A stretch of 64,000 bases of DNA from Curtobacterium sp. UNCCL20 (GCF_900101675.1 NZ_FNKG01000001.1:1781378-1845377); one strand, 5' to 3'. Shown: positions 15,001 to 23,890, counted from the first letter of the stretch. The notes: a model not told the origin generated them from the sequence alone. Numbers and translations: made by a program.

Positions 15001-16200
15001 ATGAGCAACTCATTCGTCGTCACGAACGCGCACGTGGTCCCGGTCTCCGCCCCCGAGTTCGACGGCGGTGCCGTCGTCGTCGAGGACGGCAGGATCACCG
15101 CGATCGGTCCGGACGTCACCCCGCCCGACGGCCTCCCGGTGGTCGACGCAGCCGGTGCCTGGCTCGTACCCGGCTTCGTCGAGTCGCACGGACACGTGGG
15201 CATCCACGAAGAGGCCAACGGCGAGGCCGGCAACGACACGAACGAGATGACCGGTCCGAACATGGCCGGCGTCCGGGCGATCGACGCGATCGACATCGAC
15301 GACGAGGGATTCCGCGACGCCCTGTCCGGCGGCATCACGTCCATCGTCGTCAAGCCCGGCTCCGGCAACCCGATCGGCGGCCAGACCGTCGCCATCAAGA
15401 CCTGGGGCGGCCGCACGGTCGACGAGCAGCTCATCTCCGACTCGGTGAGCATCAAGAGCGCCCTCGGCGAGAACCCGAAGCGCGTCTACGGCGGCAAGGG
15501 CCAGACGCCCTCCACCCGCCTCGGCGTCGCCAAGATCATCCGCGACGCCTTCGTCGAGGCGCAGAACTACCGTGCCGCACGGGACGCCGCCGCGGCGAAG
15601 GACGAGCCGTTCGCCCGCGACCTCACGAAGGAGACGCTCGTGCGGGTGCTCGACGGCGAGCTCGCCTGGGACCAGCACACCCACCGGCACGACGACATCG
15701 CCACCGCGATCCGGCTGTCGGAGGAGTTCGGCTACCGCCTGGTCGTCAACCACGGCACCGAGGCGCACAAGATCGCCGACGTCCTGGCCGAGAAGGACAT
15801 CCCGGTCATCTACGGCCCGCTCTTCACGAGCCGTTCGAAGGTCGAGCTCCGTGACCGCGGCATCCCGAACCTCGCGAAGATCGCCGCCGCCGGGGTCCGC
15901 GTCGCGATCACGACGGACGCGCCGGTCGTCCCGATCAACATGCTCGTCGACCAGGCCACCGCCGCCGTGAAGGAGGGGCTGCCCCGCCAGACCGCGCTCG
16001 AGGCACTCACCACGAACCCGGCCGAGTTCCTCGGCTTCGGCGACCGTGTCGGACGCCTCGCCGAGGGCTACGACGCCGACCTCGTCCTCTGGGACGGTGA
16101 CCCGCTCGACGCCACCAGCCGCGCGACGCGCGTCTGGATCGAGGGCGTCTCGGTCTTCGAGTGGGCCGACGGCGTGGGCGTCACCACCGAACGCTGGTAG
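15001..16200 (+). CDS. Amidohydrolase family protein (imidazolonepropionase-like)
   Basis: 399 residues. The metal-binding TIM barrel has the HxH motif in VESHGHVGIHEE (~60-70), a further His in VVNHGTEAHK (~255), and the metal Asp in ITTDAPVVP (~304). A composite beta-sandwich is formed by the N-terminal (FVVTNAHVVPVS) and C-terminal (ADLVLWDGDPLD) parts. It belongs to the amidohydrolase superfamily subgroup often annotated imidazolonepropionase-like. No hut genes are nearby, so a histidine-degradation role is not supported. ATG 15001 is favoured over an upstream ATG because of the leaderless TACCGT. Confidence 0.87.
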   Translation: MSNSFVVTNAHVVPVSAPEFDGGAVVVEDGRITAIGPDVTPPDGLPVVDAAGAWLVPGFVESHGHVGIHEEANGEAGNDTNEMTGPNMAGVRAIDAIDIDDEGFRDALSGGITSIVVKPGSGNPIGGQTVAIKTWGGRTVDEQLISDSVSIKSALGENPKRVYGGKGQTPSTRLGVAKIIRDAFVEAQNYRAARDAAAAKDEPFARDLTKETLVRVLDGELAWDQHTHRHDDIATAIRLSEEFGYRLVVNHGTEAHKIADVLAEKDIPVIYGPLFTSRSKVELRDRGIPNLAKIAAAGVRVAITTDAPVVPINMLVDQATAAVKEGLPRQTALEALTTNPAEFLGFGDRVGRLAEGYDADLVLWDGDPLDATSRATRVWIEGVSVFEWADGVGVTTERW

Positions 16201-16212
16201 CACGCACCGGGC

Positions 16213-16265
16213 CGGGAGGCACGGCTCGCGACGTGCGCGCACGTCGCGATCCGCGCCTCCAGGCC
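16213..16265. terminator. Palindrome between convergent genes (CTGGAGG-family variant)
   Basis: Outer arms GGGAGGC (16213-16219) and GCCTCC (16255-16260). Inside is a perfect 24-bp palindrome at 16226-16249 built on CGCGACGTGCG. It sits between the stops of the amidohydrolase (16200) and aminotransferase (16313), so it is a likely bidirectional terminator. Confidence 0.7.
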
Positions 16266-16312
16266 ATCGCTGACGCGCCCCGCGAGCGACGCGGGCGCCG
16301 CGAGCCCCGCGC

Positions 16313-17203
16313 TCAGACCTCGCGCGCGAGCAGGAAGTCGTTGATCTGCGTCGTCAGCTCCGGGTCGATCGCCCGCGCGTTCCCGTTCACCGACCGGATC
16401 GGTGCGGCCTGCCGGACACTGGACACGAGCCACGCCGCATCCGCGGCGTGGAAGTCGTCGAGCGTGACGAGCTCGTACGCGGTCTCGATGCCCTCCTGCT
16501 CGGCGAAGCGGAACACGTCCGCCTGCGTCGTGCCGGCGAGGATGCCGATGTCGGTGCGCGGCGTGACGAGCCGGCCCCCCACGGCCAGGATGAGGTTCGC
16601 ACGCGTGCCCTCGAGCACGTAGCCGTCGGTGGAGACGAACACGGCGTCGTCCGCACCGCGGCGCACCGCCTCACGCAGGGCCGCCATGTTCACCGCGTAC
16701 GACAGCGTCTTCGCGCCCTGCAGCAGCCACGGCGAGGTCCGCTCGACGTCGTGCCGGTAGCCGCGGTCGAGCGTGACGACGGAGATCCCCTCGGTGCGGG
16801 CCTCGGTCGAGTCGCCGGACGGCGCCGCGTAGACCCAGCCGGTCGGGCGGCCGAGGCCCTCGACGCCGCGGGTGAGGACGGTCTTCGCGAAGGCCTCGCG
16901 GACGGGGTCGAGCCGGGCGCACACGGCTTCGATCGCCTGCCGCCACGCGTCGAGGTCGGGGGTGGGCAGGTCGAGCATCGCTGCTGACCGGGCGAACCGG
17001 GCGAGGTGCGCCTCGAGCGCCTGCGGACGACCGTCGATCACGGTGATGGTCTCGAAGACGCCGTCGCCGCGGATGACGCCGAGGTCCTGCACCTGGAGGT
17101 GCTCCTCGAGCGGCTTCGCCCACGTGAAGGCGTCCGCCTCGGGGTCGTGCGGCGCAGCGTCGCGCGAGGGCTGGTTCAGGACGGCGAGGACGGTTTCGGT
17201 CAT
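16313..17203 (-). CDS. Class IV PLP-dependent enzyme, aminodeoxychorismate lyase-like
   Basis: 296 residues of fold-type IV. The PLP Lys is K165 in LLQGAKTLSYAVNM. The segment DLGVIRGDGVFET near residue 40 and GYVLEGTRANLI near 205 are typical of PabC/IlvE/D-amino acid aminotransferases. The DGVFET start and compact size fit aminodeoxychorismate lyase (folate pathway, p-aminobenzoate formation) best, but branched-chain or D-amino acid aminotransferase activity remains possible. ATG 17203 has TTGGAT 6 nt upstream. Confidence 0.82.
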   Translation of the reverse strand: MTETVLAVLNQPSRDAAPHDPEADAFTWAKPLEEHLQVQDLGVIRGDGVFETITVIDGRPQALEAHLARFARSAAMLDLPTPDLDAWRQAIEAVCARLDPVREAFAKTVLTRGVEGLGRPTGWVYAAPSGDSTEARTEGISVVTLDRGYRHDVERTSPWLLQGAKTLSYAVNMAALREAVRRGADDAVFVSTDGYVLEGTRANLILAVGGRLVTPRTDIGILAGTTQADVFRFAEQEGIETAYELVTLDDFHAADAAWLVSSVRQAAPIRSVNGNARAIDPELTTQINDFLLAREV

Positions 17204-17209
17204 GCACCC

Positions 17210-17215
17210 ATCCAA
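17210..17215 (-). promoter_or_regulatory. -10-like TTGGAT, leaderless start of the class IV PLP gene
   Basis: TTGGAT on the minus strand, 6 nt before ATG 17203. Confidence 0.45.
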
Positions 17216-17221
17216 CCGCAG

Positions 17222-17572
17222 CTAACCCGCGTCGGGCAGTGCGCCCAGGAGCTTCCACACCGCGGGGGTCAGCTCGGGGTGCTGCAGCGCGATGCGGCGG
17301 AGGCGGTGGTACTCCTCACCCAGGCGCGTGCCCTGCCCGGACGCCGGGTGCATCGACCACTGTGCGCTCCGCTTGCCGATCGCCGCGTCGAGCTCGACGG
17401 CGTCCGCCCGGAGGATGAGCACGACCTGCTCGTCGACGGTGGGGAGCGTCGGCATGAACTCCCACGGGTCCTCGCCCTGGCGACTCCGGTGCTCGACGAT
17501 CATCGAGATCTCCTCGGCGGCCTCGGCGCGCAGCACTTCGAGGCTGCGCCCGGTCCTGCGGGGCTCAGCCAT
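17222..17572 (-). CDS. Conserved-looking hypothetical protein, 116 aa
   Basis: Function not recognised. Soluble, acidic-to-neutral, helical, with no signal peptide or cysteine motif. Features include RSLEVLRAEAAEEISMIVEHRSR near the N-terminus (two short helices) and an HHRLRR-like basic stretch EEYHRLRRIALQHPEL. ATG 17572 was chosen because GGGGG lies just upstream and a TAGGCT -10-like hexamer is at 17604-17609 (minus strand). It ends 18 bp before the class IV PLP gene and could be co-transcribed with it. Confidence 0.65.
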   Translation of the reverse strand: MAEPRRTGRSLEVLRAEAAEEISMIVEHRSRQGEDPWEFMPTLPTVDEQVVLILRADAVELDAAIGKRSAQWSMHPASGQGTRLGEEYHRLRRIALQHPELTPAVWKLLGALPDAG

Positions 17573-17624
17573 GGTGCCCCCGCAGCACGCCTGCCATGCA
17601 AAAAGCCTACGCCAGAACTTCCGC

Positions 17625-17630
17625 CAGACT
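17625..17630 (+). promoter_or_regulatory. -10-like CAGACT, leaderless start of the NUDIX gene
   Basis: CAGACT is 6 nt before GTG 17637; the same hexamer and spacing precede vanZ at 34777. Confidence 0.45.
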
Positions 17631-17636
17631 TGACGC

Positions 17637-18176
17637 GTGACCCCTCGCGACGAGAGCAAGTCCCAGCACCCGGCAGTGGTCGTCGTCTACCTCATCAGCG
17701 GCGACGGGAGCGTCGGCGACGGTCCGCACGTGCTGCTCGGCGAGAAGCGGCGCGGGCTCGGCACCGGCCGGCTGGTCGGGCCCGGCGGCAAGCGCGAGCC
17801 GGGGGAGTCCGCGGTCGAGACCGCGGTTCGCGAGGTGCGTGAAGAGGTCGGCCTGCGCATCGACGCGGCCGACCTGGAGGCGCGTGGCACGTTGGACTAC
17901 CGGTTCCCGTACCGCCCGTCCTGGTCCCAGGTCTCGGACGTCTTCGTCTGCCGCCGCTGGCAGGGCAGCCCGTCGGGCAGCGACGAGCTGGAGCCGCGGT
18001 GGATCCCGGTCGATGCCGTCCCGTACGACGCGATGTGGGACGACGCGAAGTACTGGCTGCCGGGGGTGCTCGCCGGGGGTTCGGTGCGGGCGCGGTTCAC
18101 GTTCGCCGAGGACGACGCCACCGTGTCCGGCTACACCGGCACCGGGGTGGAGGTCCCGTCCGCCGATCTCGACTGA
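17637..18176 (+). CDS. NUDIX hydrolase (8-oxo-dGTPase-like)
   Basis: 179 residues. The Nudix box is complete: GGKREPGESAVETAVREVRE followed by EVGL (GX5EX7REUXEEXGU), binding Mg2+ for nucleoside diphosphate-X hydrolysis. The HVLLGEKRRGLGTGRLVGPGG lead-in and the short DYRFPYRPSW strand resemble MTH1/MutT-like 8-oxo-dGTP diphosphatases; this substrate is an inference. GTG 17637 is supported by CAGACT 6 nt upstream. Convergent with a small membrane protein gene. Confidence 0.85.
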   Translation: MTPRDESKSQHPAVVVVYLISGDGSVGDGPHVLLGEKRRGLGTGRLVGPGGKREPGESAVETAVREVREEVGLRIDAADLEARGTLDYRFPYRPSWSQVSDVFVCRRWQGSPSGSDELEPRWIPVDAVPYDAMWDDAKYWLPGVLAGGSVRARFTFAEDDATVSGYTGTGVEVPSADLD

Positions 18177-18215
18177 GTCTCGCCGAGCACGACCGCGCGG
18201 GCGTGCTGCGCGACG

Positions 18216-18500
18216 TCAGCGGGTGTGCGTGCGGGTGCTGCCGGTGCGGGCCTCTTCGACGGCGGCGATGACCTCGGCGTCGCCGCTCCGGCCGCCGAGC
18301 GGACGCACGAAGAAGTCGATGATGCCGAAGACGATCGCACCGATCACCGCGAACATCGCCCAGCCGACGAACAACCCGGCGACGTTCCGGCCGTCCGCGG
18401 GGGCGAGCAGGACGCTCGCGGCGTAGAACCCGACCGCCAGCACGAGGAACACGACGACGACGGTGACGAGGACGCGGTGCCAGGCGATGCGGGGGTTCAT
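18216..18500 (-). CDS. Small two-TM membrane protein, 94 aa
   Basis: Two strong hydrophobic segments (VLVTVVVVFLVLAVGFYAASVLL and FVGWAMFAVIGAIVFGIIDFFV) flank a short loop, with a charged C-terminal tail (GDAEVIAAVEEARTG). No domain recognised. ATG 18500 was chosen because CTGGGGGG precedes it and because an upstream extension would run into the 18553-18691 repeat. Found between the NUDIX gene and the repeat. Confidence 0.7.
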   Translation of the reverse strand: MNPRIAWHRVLVTVVVVFLVLAVGFYAASVLLAPADGRNVAGLFVGWAMFAVIGAIVFGIIDFFVRPLGGRSGDAEVIAAVEEARTGSTRTHTR

Positions 18501-18552
18501 CCCCCCAGGATACGCGCCGGCGGTCGCCTGCTCGGCCGGGCAGGTCGGACGT

Positions 18553-18691
18553 ATGCGTGTGCATGGTGCGACGTCCCACGCGTCGATCGACTCGTGTTGT
18601 GTCGGAGCATGCGCCCGCAATCGGTGCGTGTGCATCGTGCGACATCCCACGTGTCGATCGACTCGTGCTTCGTCGCAACGTGCACACGCAT
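18553..18691. repeat. Two tandem ~70-bp units bounded by an inverted repeat
   Basis: Two similar units (about 18553-18620 and 18624-18690) share GTGTGCAT, GTGCGAC, TCCCACG and GTCGATCGACTCGTG. The array begins with ATGCGTGTGCA (18553-18563) and ends with its exact inverse TGCACACGCAT (18681-18691). No gene lies in 18501-18718. Confidence 0.8.
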
Positions 18692-18718
18692 CCGGACGCC
18701 CGGCTCCGGGCGCAGCGC

Positions 18719-20317
18719 CTACTGGCCCGCGTGCCGGCCGTGCGGACGGTCACCGTCGGACCGTGCGCCCGCGTCGGAGCCGGCTGAGGCCCTGGGCGCA
18801 TCCGACCGTGGGGCGGGACGGGTGCGTGGGCCGGTGCCGGCGCCTCCAGGCCGACCGGACGGACCGGACCGGTCTCCGCTCCGCACCACGGGGATGCGGC
18901 CGGTGGGGGTGGTCTCGGTCTCGAGCCCGTCGCGGCCCCCGGTGAAGACGTCGCCGCCGACGCGGGCGTCCTCCCAGTCGTCGTCGCGGAGGACGCTGAG
19001 CGTTCCGGTCTCGGTCGAGGTGAGGCCGTGGCGCTCGAGCTCGGCGTCACGCTGCTCGCCGAGGAACTCGCGGTTCGCGGTCTGGGCGTCCTGGAACATC
19101 GTCGTGCGACCGGTGACGATCGCCCGGATGCGCCGACGCTCCCACCACATCTTCCCGAAGAACATCAGGACGAGTCCGGCGGCGGCGTAGCAGGCCATCG
19201 TGATGAGCCCGCGAGCCGGACCCGGGCCGACGCCGTAGATCTGGTGCTTGATCATGTCGACCATGCTCGAACCGACGACGACGTGGTTGAGCCACGCGAA
19301 CGGCTCCGGCATGAACCACTTCGGGTAGGCGCCGCCGGAGGACGGCATCGACAGGAACACGAAGCAGATCATCGCGGGGGCGGCGATGAACCGGCCGACG
19401 AAGTAGCTCAGGCCGTTGACCGCGAGGCCGATCGCGACGATCCAGCCCCACGCGATGAGGACGAGTTCGATCCAGTGCCCGTGGATCGCACCGAGGACCG
19501 GGCCGGCCAGCGTGTTCGTGATGAGGGAGATCACGAGGCCACCGACGACGATGACCGCCATCCGGGTGCGGTGCCGGAGCGGGCCACCCATGATGCCGAT
19601 GAACATCGCGACCATGTAGCCGCCGATGCACCACGCGAGCATGACGTACATGGCGACGGTGCCGTACTCGTCCCAGGCGGGGAGCGGAGCGAGTTCGGTG
19701 ATCGTCGGGGCGGCGACCCCGATGCCGGTGAGCACGGTGCTCAGCGTCGCCGGAACGAGCGAGGCGACCTGGAACTGGTGTGCGCTCGCCTTGAACAGCT
19801 CGTTCGTGCTCGGGTCGTACGCCACCGCCATCGTGCCGGCGAGCACGTCGCGCTTCGCCTGGGCGAGGGAGTCGTAGACGTGGAAGACGTACTCGCCGGG
19901 GAGTGCCTTCTGGACGGCGGCGACGAGGGTCGGGTCGGAGCCCACCAGCGCGATCGGCACGTCGTGCGGGTGCGGCGAGTGGAACGCGAAGACGTAGCAG
20001 AGGCAGAAGCCGACGATGAAGAACAGCGGCATCCAGAGCTGCAGGCCGATGAGCTGCAGGGACGGGTGGAGCGTGCCGTACCACTGGCGGTACCGGCTGA
20101 TGCGCTGCGGCTGCGGGACGGGAGCCTGCCGGGTGCGGGCTCCGGCACCGCCCCGGTTCGGGCGGGTACCGGCGACCGGCGCTCCCCGTCGGGGCCGCGA
20201 ACCGCCTCGGGTCGAGGGGCGCGTGCTGCGGGGCTTCGGAGCGGAGTTCTGCCGCGGCCCCCCGTCACGATCCGGGAGGTCGTTGTTCCTGGGGACGTCG
20301 TTCCGCGGCGTGCTCAC
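18719..20317 (-). CDS. DUF3533-like / YhgE-Pip type multi-pass membrane protein
   Basis: 532 residues. Residues 1-80 are cytoplasmic, Arg/Pro-rich and disordered. One membrane segment follows (LFFIVGFCLCYVFAF), then an extracytoplasmic domain of ~110 residues (PIALVGSDPTLVAAVQKAL..., resembling the SNG family ABC-2-type exporters), then about five membrane segments and a Gly/Arg-rich C-terminal tail. The layout is that of ABC-2-like YhgE/DUF3533 proteins, often associated with cell-envelope export. Neither ATPase nor substrate is adjacent. GTG 20317 is the start offered by the frame. Confidence 0.7.
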   Translation of the reverse strand: MSTPRNDVPRNNDLPDRDGGPRQNSAPKPRSTRPSTRGGSRPRRGAPVAGTRPNRGGAGARTRQAPVPQPQRISRYRQWYGTLHPSLQLIGLQLWMPLFFIVGFCLCYVFAFHSPHPHDVPIALVGSDPTLVAAVQKALPGEYVFHVYDSLAQAKRDVLAGTMAVAYDPSTNELFKASAHQFQVASLVPATLSTVLTGIGVAAPTITELAPLPAWDEYGTVAMYVMLAWCIGGYMVAMFIGIMGGPLRHRTRMAVIVVGGLVISLITNTLAGPVLGAIHGHWIELVLIAWGWIVAIGLAVNGLSYFVGRFIAAPAMICFVFLSMPSSGGAYPKWFMPEPFAWLNHVVVGSSMVDMIKHQIYGVGPGPARGLITMACYAAAGLVLMFFGKMWWERRRIRAIVTGRTTMFQDAQTANREFLGEQRDAELERHGLTSTETGTLSVLRDDDWEDARVGGDVFTGGRDGLETETTPTGRIPVVRSGDRSGPSGRPGGAGTGPRTRPAPRSDAPRASAGSDAGARSDGDRPHGRHAGQ

Positions 20318-20446
20318 TCGGCAGTGCGCTCCTGTTCTGGGTCGGACGGCCAGGATACGCCCGGCACCTCGCCGCCCGCCGGGCGCGGCCCGCCGGACAC
20401 GGCCCGCCGGGCGCGGCCCGCCGGGCGCCGCGTCCCGCCCGCCCGC

Positions 20447-20518
20447 TCAGGACCGGCTGCGCCCGCCCGCGCGGTCAGGACCGGCTGCGCCCGCCCGCGC
20501 GGTCAGGACCGGCTGCGC
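20447..20518. repeat. 28-bp tandem repeat that duplicates the 3' end and stop codon of the antiporter gene
   Basis: TCAGGACCGGCTGCGC occurs at 20447-20462, 20475-20490 and 20503-20518. The third copy is the end of the antiporter gene (stop codon 20503-20505, minus strand). The 28-bp period is not a multiple of three. A GGCCCGCCGGGCGC-rich stretch lies further downstream (20380-20430). Confidence 0.85.
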
Positions 20519-22191
20519 GACGCCTGAGCCGAGTCCATCGCGAGCTCCTCGGCGTCGAGCGTCACGAGCACACGCCGCATGACCTCCTCGTCGAGGTTCC
20601 CCTTCTCGCGCTCCTCGAGGACGATCTCGCGCCGACGGTCGAGCAGCTCGCGCCGGATGTCCTGGATCTGCGCCCCGCGGAGCCGGACGGGGGCGTTGCG
20701 CTCCTCGTCCTCCTCTTCCTCGGCGTCGCGCCGGAAGGTCTCGGCCTGCCGCTCGAGCCGGGCCTTGAGCCGGTTCACGACGGCGTTCACGGCCTCGTCA
20801 CCGAGCTGCGCGGCCCAGTCGGGCCGGCGCTTCTCGAGCAGGGCGATCGCCGCCTCGGTGGTGCGCTGGTTGAGCCGCATCTCGCTGCGGACGTCCTCGT
20901 CGTCCTCGTCCGGGTCCTGCACCTTGAGCGCCCGGATGACGAACGGCAGGGTGAGCCCCTGCAGCAGGAGCGTGCCGACGGTGACGATGAACGCGATGAC
21001 GAAGATGGTGTCCTGCGCGGGGATCTCCGTCGGGCTCGCCACCACGGACACGGCGGCGGCCAGGGTGACCACGCCACGCATCCCGGTCCACGAGATGACG
21101 GTGAGCTCGCGCCAGTTGAGCTTCGGCTCGGCGGTGCCGCGCAGCCAGCGGAGCGACGGGTGGCCCCGTGAGAGCTTGATCCGCAGGGGTCGGAGCCAGC
21201 GCCCGTTGATCCGGTTCCGGATGTACGACTCGAAGACGAAGGCGGGCCGGACCAGGATGACGACGACGAGCACCACGCCCGCGGCGGTCAGCGTCTGGGT
21301 GAGGCTGCGCTCGCTGACGACGAGGTCGTGCACCACGGTCTTGAGCTGCAGGCCGATGAGCGCGAAGACGAAGCCCTCGAGGATGACGTCGATGCTCGTC
21401 CACAGCGGGCGCTCCTGCAGGCGCGTCGCGTAGCCCTCCTTCGGCGAGTTGTAGCCGATGTAGAGGCCGGCGGTGACGACCGCGATGACGCCGGAGCCGG
21501 AGAGGTGCTCGGCCAGGATGTACGCGACGAACGGCAGCAGGATGCTCATGATCGTCTCGACCACGGGGTCGTTGATGCGCATCCGGATCCAGTGCACCAG
21601 GACGCCGAGCACCCCGCCGACCACGAGGCCGACGCCGATCGCGAGGCCGAAGATCCCGAGGTCCTGCCAGATCGTCAGCGAGGTCCCCGCGATGATCAGG
21701 GTGAACACCCGCACCAGGGTCAGTGACGCGGCGTCGTTGATGAGGCTCTCGCCGGACAGGACCGTCATCACGCGGCGGGGGAGCCCGAGCTTCCGGCCGA
21801 TCGCGGCGGCGGACACGGCGTCCGGCGGGGCGACGATCGCGCCGAGCAGGATCGCCGCCGGCAGGGTCATGTCCGGGATGAGGAAGTACGCCACGGCTCC
21901 GACCACGAGGGCGGTGACGATGACCAGGAAGATGCCGAGTCGTCGGATCTGCTTGATCGACCCGCGGAAACTCTGCCACGACACGTCGAGCGCCGCCGAG
22001 TAGAGCAACGGCGGCAGGATCACGGTGAGGATGACCTCGGAGTCGATCTCCATCGGCGGCAGTCCGGGCAGGAACGACGCCGCCAGGGCGACCGCCGTGA
22101 CGAGCAGCGGTGCGGGCAGACCCCAAGCCCGCGCGAACCCGGTCACCGTCAGCGATCCGACCAGGAGGATGAGGAGCTCGACGGTGTCCAT
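20503..22191 (-). CDS. Na+/H+ antiporter, CPA1 family
   Basis: 562 residues. About twelve membrane segments in the first ~390 residues, starting with VELLILLVGSLTVTGFAR. The CPA1 ion-binding region is seen in APPDAVSAAAIG and SGESLINDAASLTL (ND motif). A C-terminal cytoplasmic domain of ~170 residues is highly charged (DAEEEEDEERN) and helical. It exchanges cytoplasmic Na+ (or K+) for H+. ATG 22191 was preferred (GAGAAT 7 nt upstream); ATG 22200, three codons earlier, is the alternative. The last residues are repeated as non-coding tandem copies downstream. Confidence 0.88.
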   Translation of the reverse strand: MDTVELLILLVGSLTVTGFARAWGLPAPLLVTAVALAASFLPGLPPMEIDSEVILTVILPPLLYSAALDVSWQSFRGSIKQIRRLGIFLVIVTALVVGAVAYFLIPDMTLPAAILLGAIVAPPDAVSAAAIGRKLGLPRRVMTVLSGESLINDAASLTLVRVFTLIIAGTSLTIWQDLGIFGLAIGVGLVVGGVLGVLVHWIRMRINDPVVETIMSILLPFVAYILAEHLSGSGVIAVVTAGLYIGYNSPKEGYATRLQERPLWTSIDVILEGFVFALIGLQLKTVVHDLVVSERSLTQTLTAAGVVLVVVILVRPAFVFESYIRNRINGRWLRPLRIKLSRGHPSLRWLRGTAEPKLNWRELTVISWTGMRGVVTLAAAVSVVASPTEIPAQDTIFVIAFIVTVGTLLLQGLTLPFVIRALKVQDPDEDDEDVRSEMRLNQRTTEAAIALLEKRRPDWAAQLGDEAVNAVVNRLKARLERQAETFRRDAEEEEDEERNAPVRLRGAQIQDIRRELLDRRREIVLEEREKGNLDEEVMRRVLVTLDAEELAMDSAQASRSRS

Positions 22192-22308
22192 GACCTCCAT
22201 TCTCCCAGAGGCATGGGTCGGTTTCTGTACGGTCGTGCAGCGCGGGTGAACACGAGGTTGCGAACAGGGTTTGCCCTCCGGCGGTCTGATGGGGAACACT
22301 TGCCCGCG

Positions 22309-23565
22309 GTGGACATCACACTCATAGTCGTCCTGGTCATCGCGTTGGCCCTCTTCTTCGACTTCACAAACGGTTTTCACGACACCGCCAACGCGATGGC
22401 GACACCGATCGCCACGGGTGCGATGAAGCCCAAGGTGGCCGTCACGGTCGCCGCGGTGCTCAACCTCGTCGGCGCGTTCCTCAGTACCGCGGTGGCGACG
22501 TCGATCTCGCACGGCCTCATCAACGAGGGCCCGGGCGGGGTGGCGATCAGCCCGGAGATGATCTTCGCGGGGCTCATCGGTGCGGTCGTCTGGAACATGA
22601 TCACGTGGCTGCGCGGGCTGCCGTCGTCGTCGTCGCACGCCCTCTTCGGCGGGCTCATCGGGGCGGCCATCGTCGGTGCCGGGTTCAACGCGGTGAACTA
22701 CGCGGCGCTCCTCACCGTGGTGATCATCCCGGCGTTCCTCTCGCCGGTGATCGCCGCGCTGGTGTCCTTCCTCTCGACGCGCATCGCGTACCGGATCACC
22801 CGGCGTCCGGTGTTCCCGAACGAACGCGGCGGCTTCCGTTTCGGTCAGATCTTCACGAGCTCGATGGTGTCGCTCGCGCACGGCACGAACGACGCCCAGA
22901 AGACGATGGGCGTCATCACGCTGACTCTCATCGCGTCCGGAGCGCAGTCGTCGAACCAGGGCGTGCAGTTCTGGGTCATCGTCGCGTGCGCCCTGGCCAT
23001 CGCCCTCGGCACGTACACCGGCGGCTGGCGCATCATCCGGACGCTCGGCTCGGGCCTCACCGAGATCCGCGCGACCCAGGGCTTCGCGGCCGAGGCGTCC
23101 ACCGCGGCCACCATCCTGGCGTCGAGCCACCTCGGCTTCGCCCTCTCCACCACCCAGGTGTCGTCCGGCTCGATCATCGGCGCGGGCCTCGGCCGTCGCG
23201 GCTCGAAGATCCAGTGGTCGACGGCGGGCAAGATCGTCATCGCCTGGTTCATCACGCTGCCGGCCGCGGCCGCGGTCGGTGCGGTCGCGTCCGGCATCGC
23301 ACGCTTCGGCGTGGCCGGGCTCGTCATCGACGCGGTCGTCGGCGCCGCGGTCATCCTCGGCCTGTACCTCTGGTCGCTCCGGAAGCCGCACGAGCAGGCG
23401 GCCGCGATCGAGGTCGACGTCGCAGCGAACGCGGTGCTCACCCGCAAGGAGCTCCGCGACCTGCAGCGCAAGAAGCGCGCCGAGAACGTCGCGGCACGCC
23501 GCGCCGAGCTGAGCCGCGAGCGCACACTCCGCCGGATGGCCGGACGCAAGGGAGGCCGTCGCTGA
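22309..23565 (+). CDS. pitA: Inorganic phosphate transporter, PiT family
   Basis: 418 residues. The family signature DFTNGFHDTANAMATPIATGA is at the N-terminus and its internal repeat SSMVSLAHGTNDAQKTMGV in the middle; these two halves bind phosphate. About ten membrane segments, followed by a charged C-terminal tail (RKELRDLQRKKRAENVAARR). It imports phosphate with H+. The start is uncertain: GTG 22309 gives the usual VDITLIVV beginning, TTG 22300 is closer to TCTGAT (22285-22290). Its stop overlaps the next gene by one base (TGATG). Confidence 0.9.
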   Translation: MDITLIVVLVIALALFFDFTNGFHDTANAMATPIATGAMKPKVAVTVAAVLNLVGAFLSTAVATSISHGLINEGPGGVAISPEMIFAGLIGAVVWNMITWLRGLPSSSSHALFGGLIGAAIVGAGFNAVNYAALLTVVIIPAFLSPVIAALVSFLSTRIAYRITRRPVFPNERGGFRFGQIFTSSMVSLAHGTNDAQKTMGVITLTLIASGAQSSNQGVQFWVIVACALAIALGTYTGGWRIIRTLGSGLTEIRATQGFAAEASTAATILASSHLGFALSTTQVSSGSIIGAGLGRRGSKIQWSTAGKIVIAWFITLPAAAAVGAVASGIARFGVAGLVIDAVVGAAVILGLYLWSLRKPHEQAAAIEVDVAANAVLTRKELRDLQRKKRAENVAARRAELSRERTLRRMAGRKGGRR

Positions 23566-23861
23566 TGGGCATCGACTGGTTCGCATTCTTGACGGTGGCG
23601 ATCGTGTCGCTCGTCGGCGCCTGCTTCGTCGTCGCCGTCTACTCCGTCGGCCTGCGCTTCTGGAGCGCCGCCGACACCCGCGCCGGCAAGTACACCGTGC
23701 GTGAGGACGGCACCGTCGGTCCGGCCACCGCCGGGTTCCCGCTGCCCGGCTCGACGCCGCCGGGCGTCCGCCTCTTCCGCGCGCTGGCGGTCGTCTGCTT
23801 CGCGGTCTGCGCAGCAGCCGTCCTCTACGGGATCTACCTGATCGTCCCGCAGTTCCACTGA
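23565..23861 (+). CDS. Small two-TM membrane protein coupled to the phosphate transporter
   Basis: 98 residues. Two membrane segments (FLTVAIVSLVGACFVVAVYSVGL and LAVVCFAVCAAAVLYGIYLIV) separated by ~35 residues with charged and Gly/Pro-rich content. No named domain. ATG 23565 overlaps the PiT stop by one base and has GGGAGG 8-13 nt upstream, so it is translated with PiT; an accessory role in phosphate uptake is a guess from position only. Confidence 0.8.
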   Translation: MGIDWFAFLTVAIVSLVGACFVVAVYSVGLRFWSAADTRAGKYTVREDGTVGPATAGFPLPGSTPPGVRLFRALAVVCFAVCAAAVLYGIYLIVPQFH

Positions 23862-23890
23862 CGCCGGTCGCGTGACGCGACCATCCGTCG

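Noticed and set aside
18553..18691. CRISPR-like direct repeats
   Set aside because: Only two units, no uniform spacers, no cas genes.
18497..18691. Small minus-strand proteins with repeated HESID-like peptides
   Set aside because: They are translations of the DNA repeat; no ribosome binding site or codon bias supports them.
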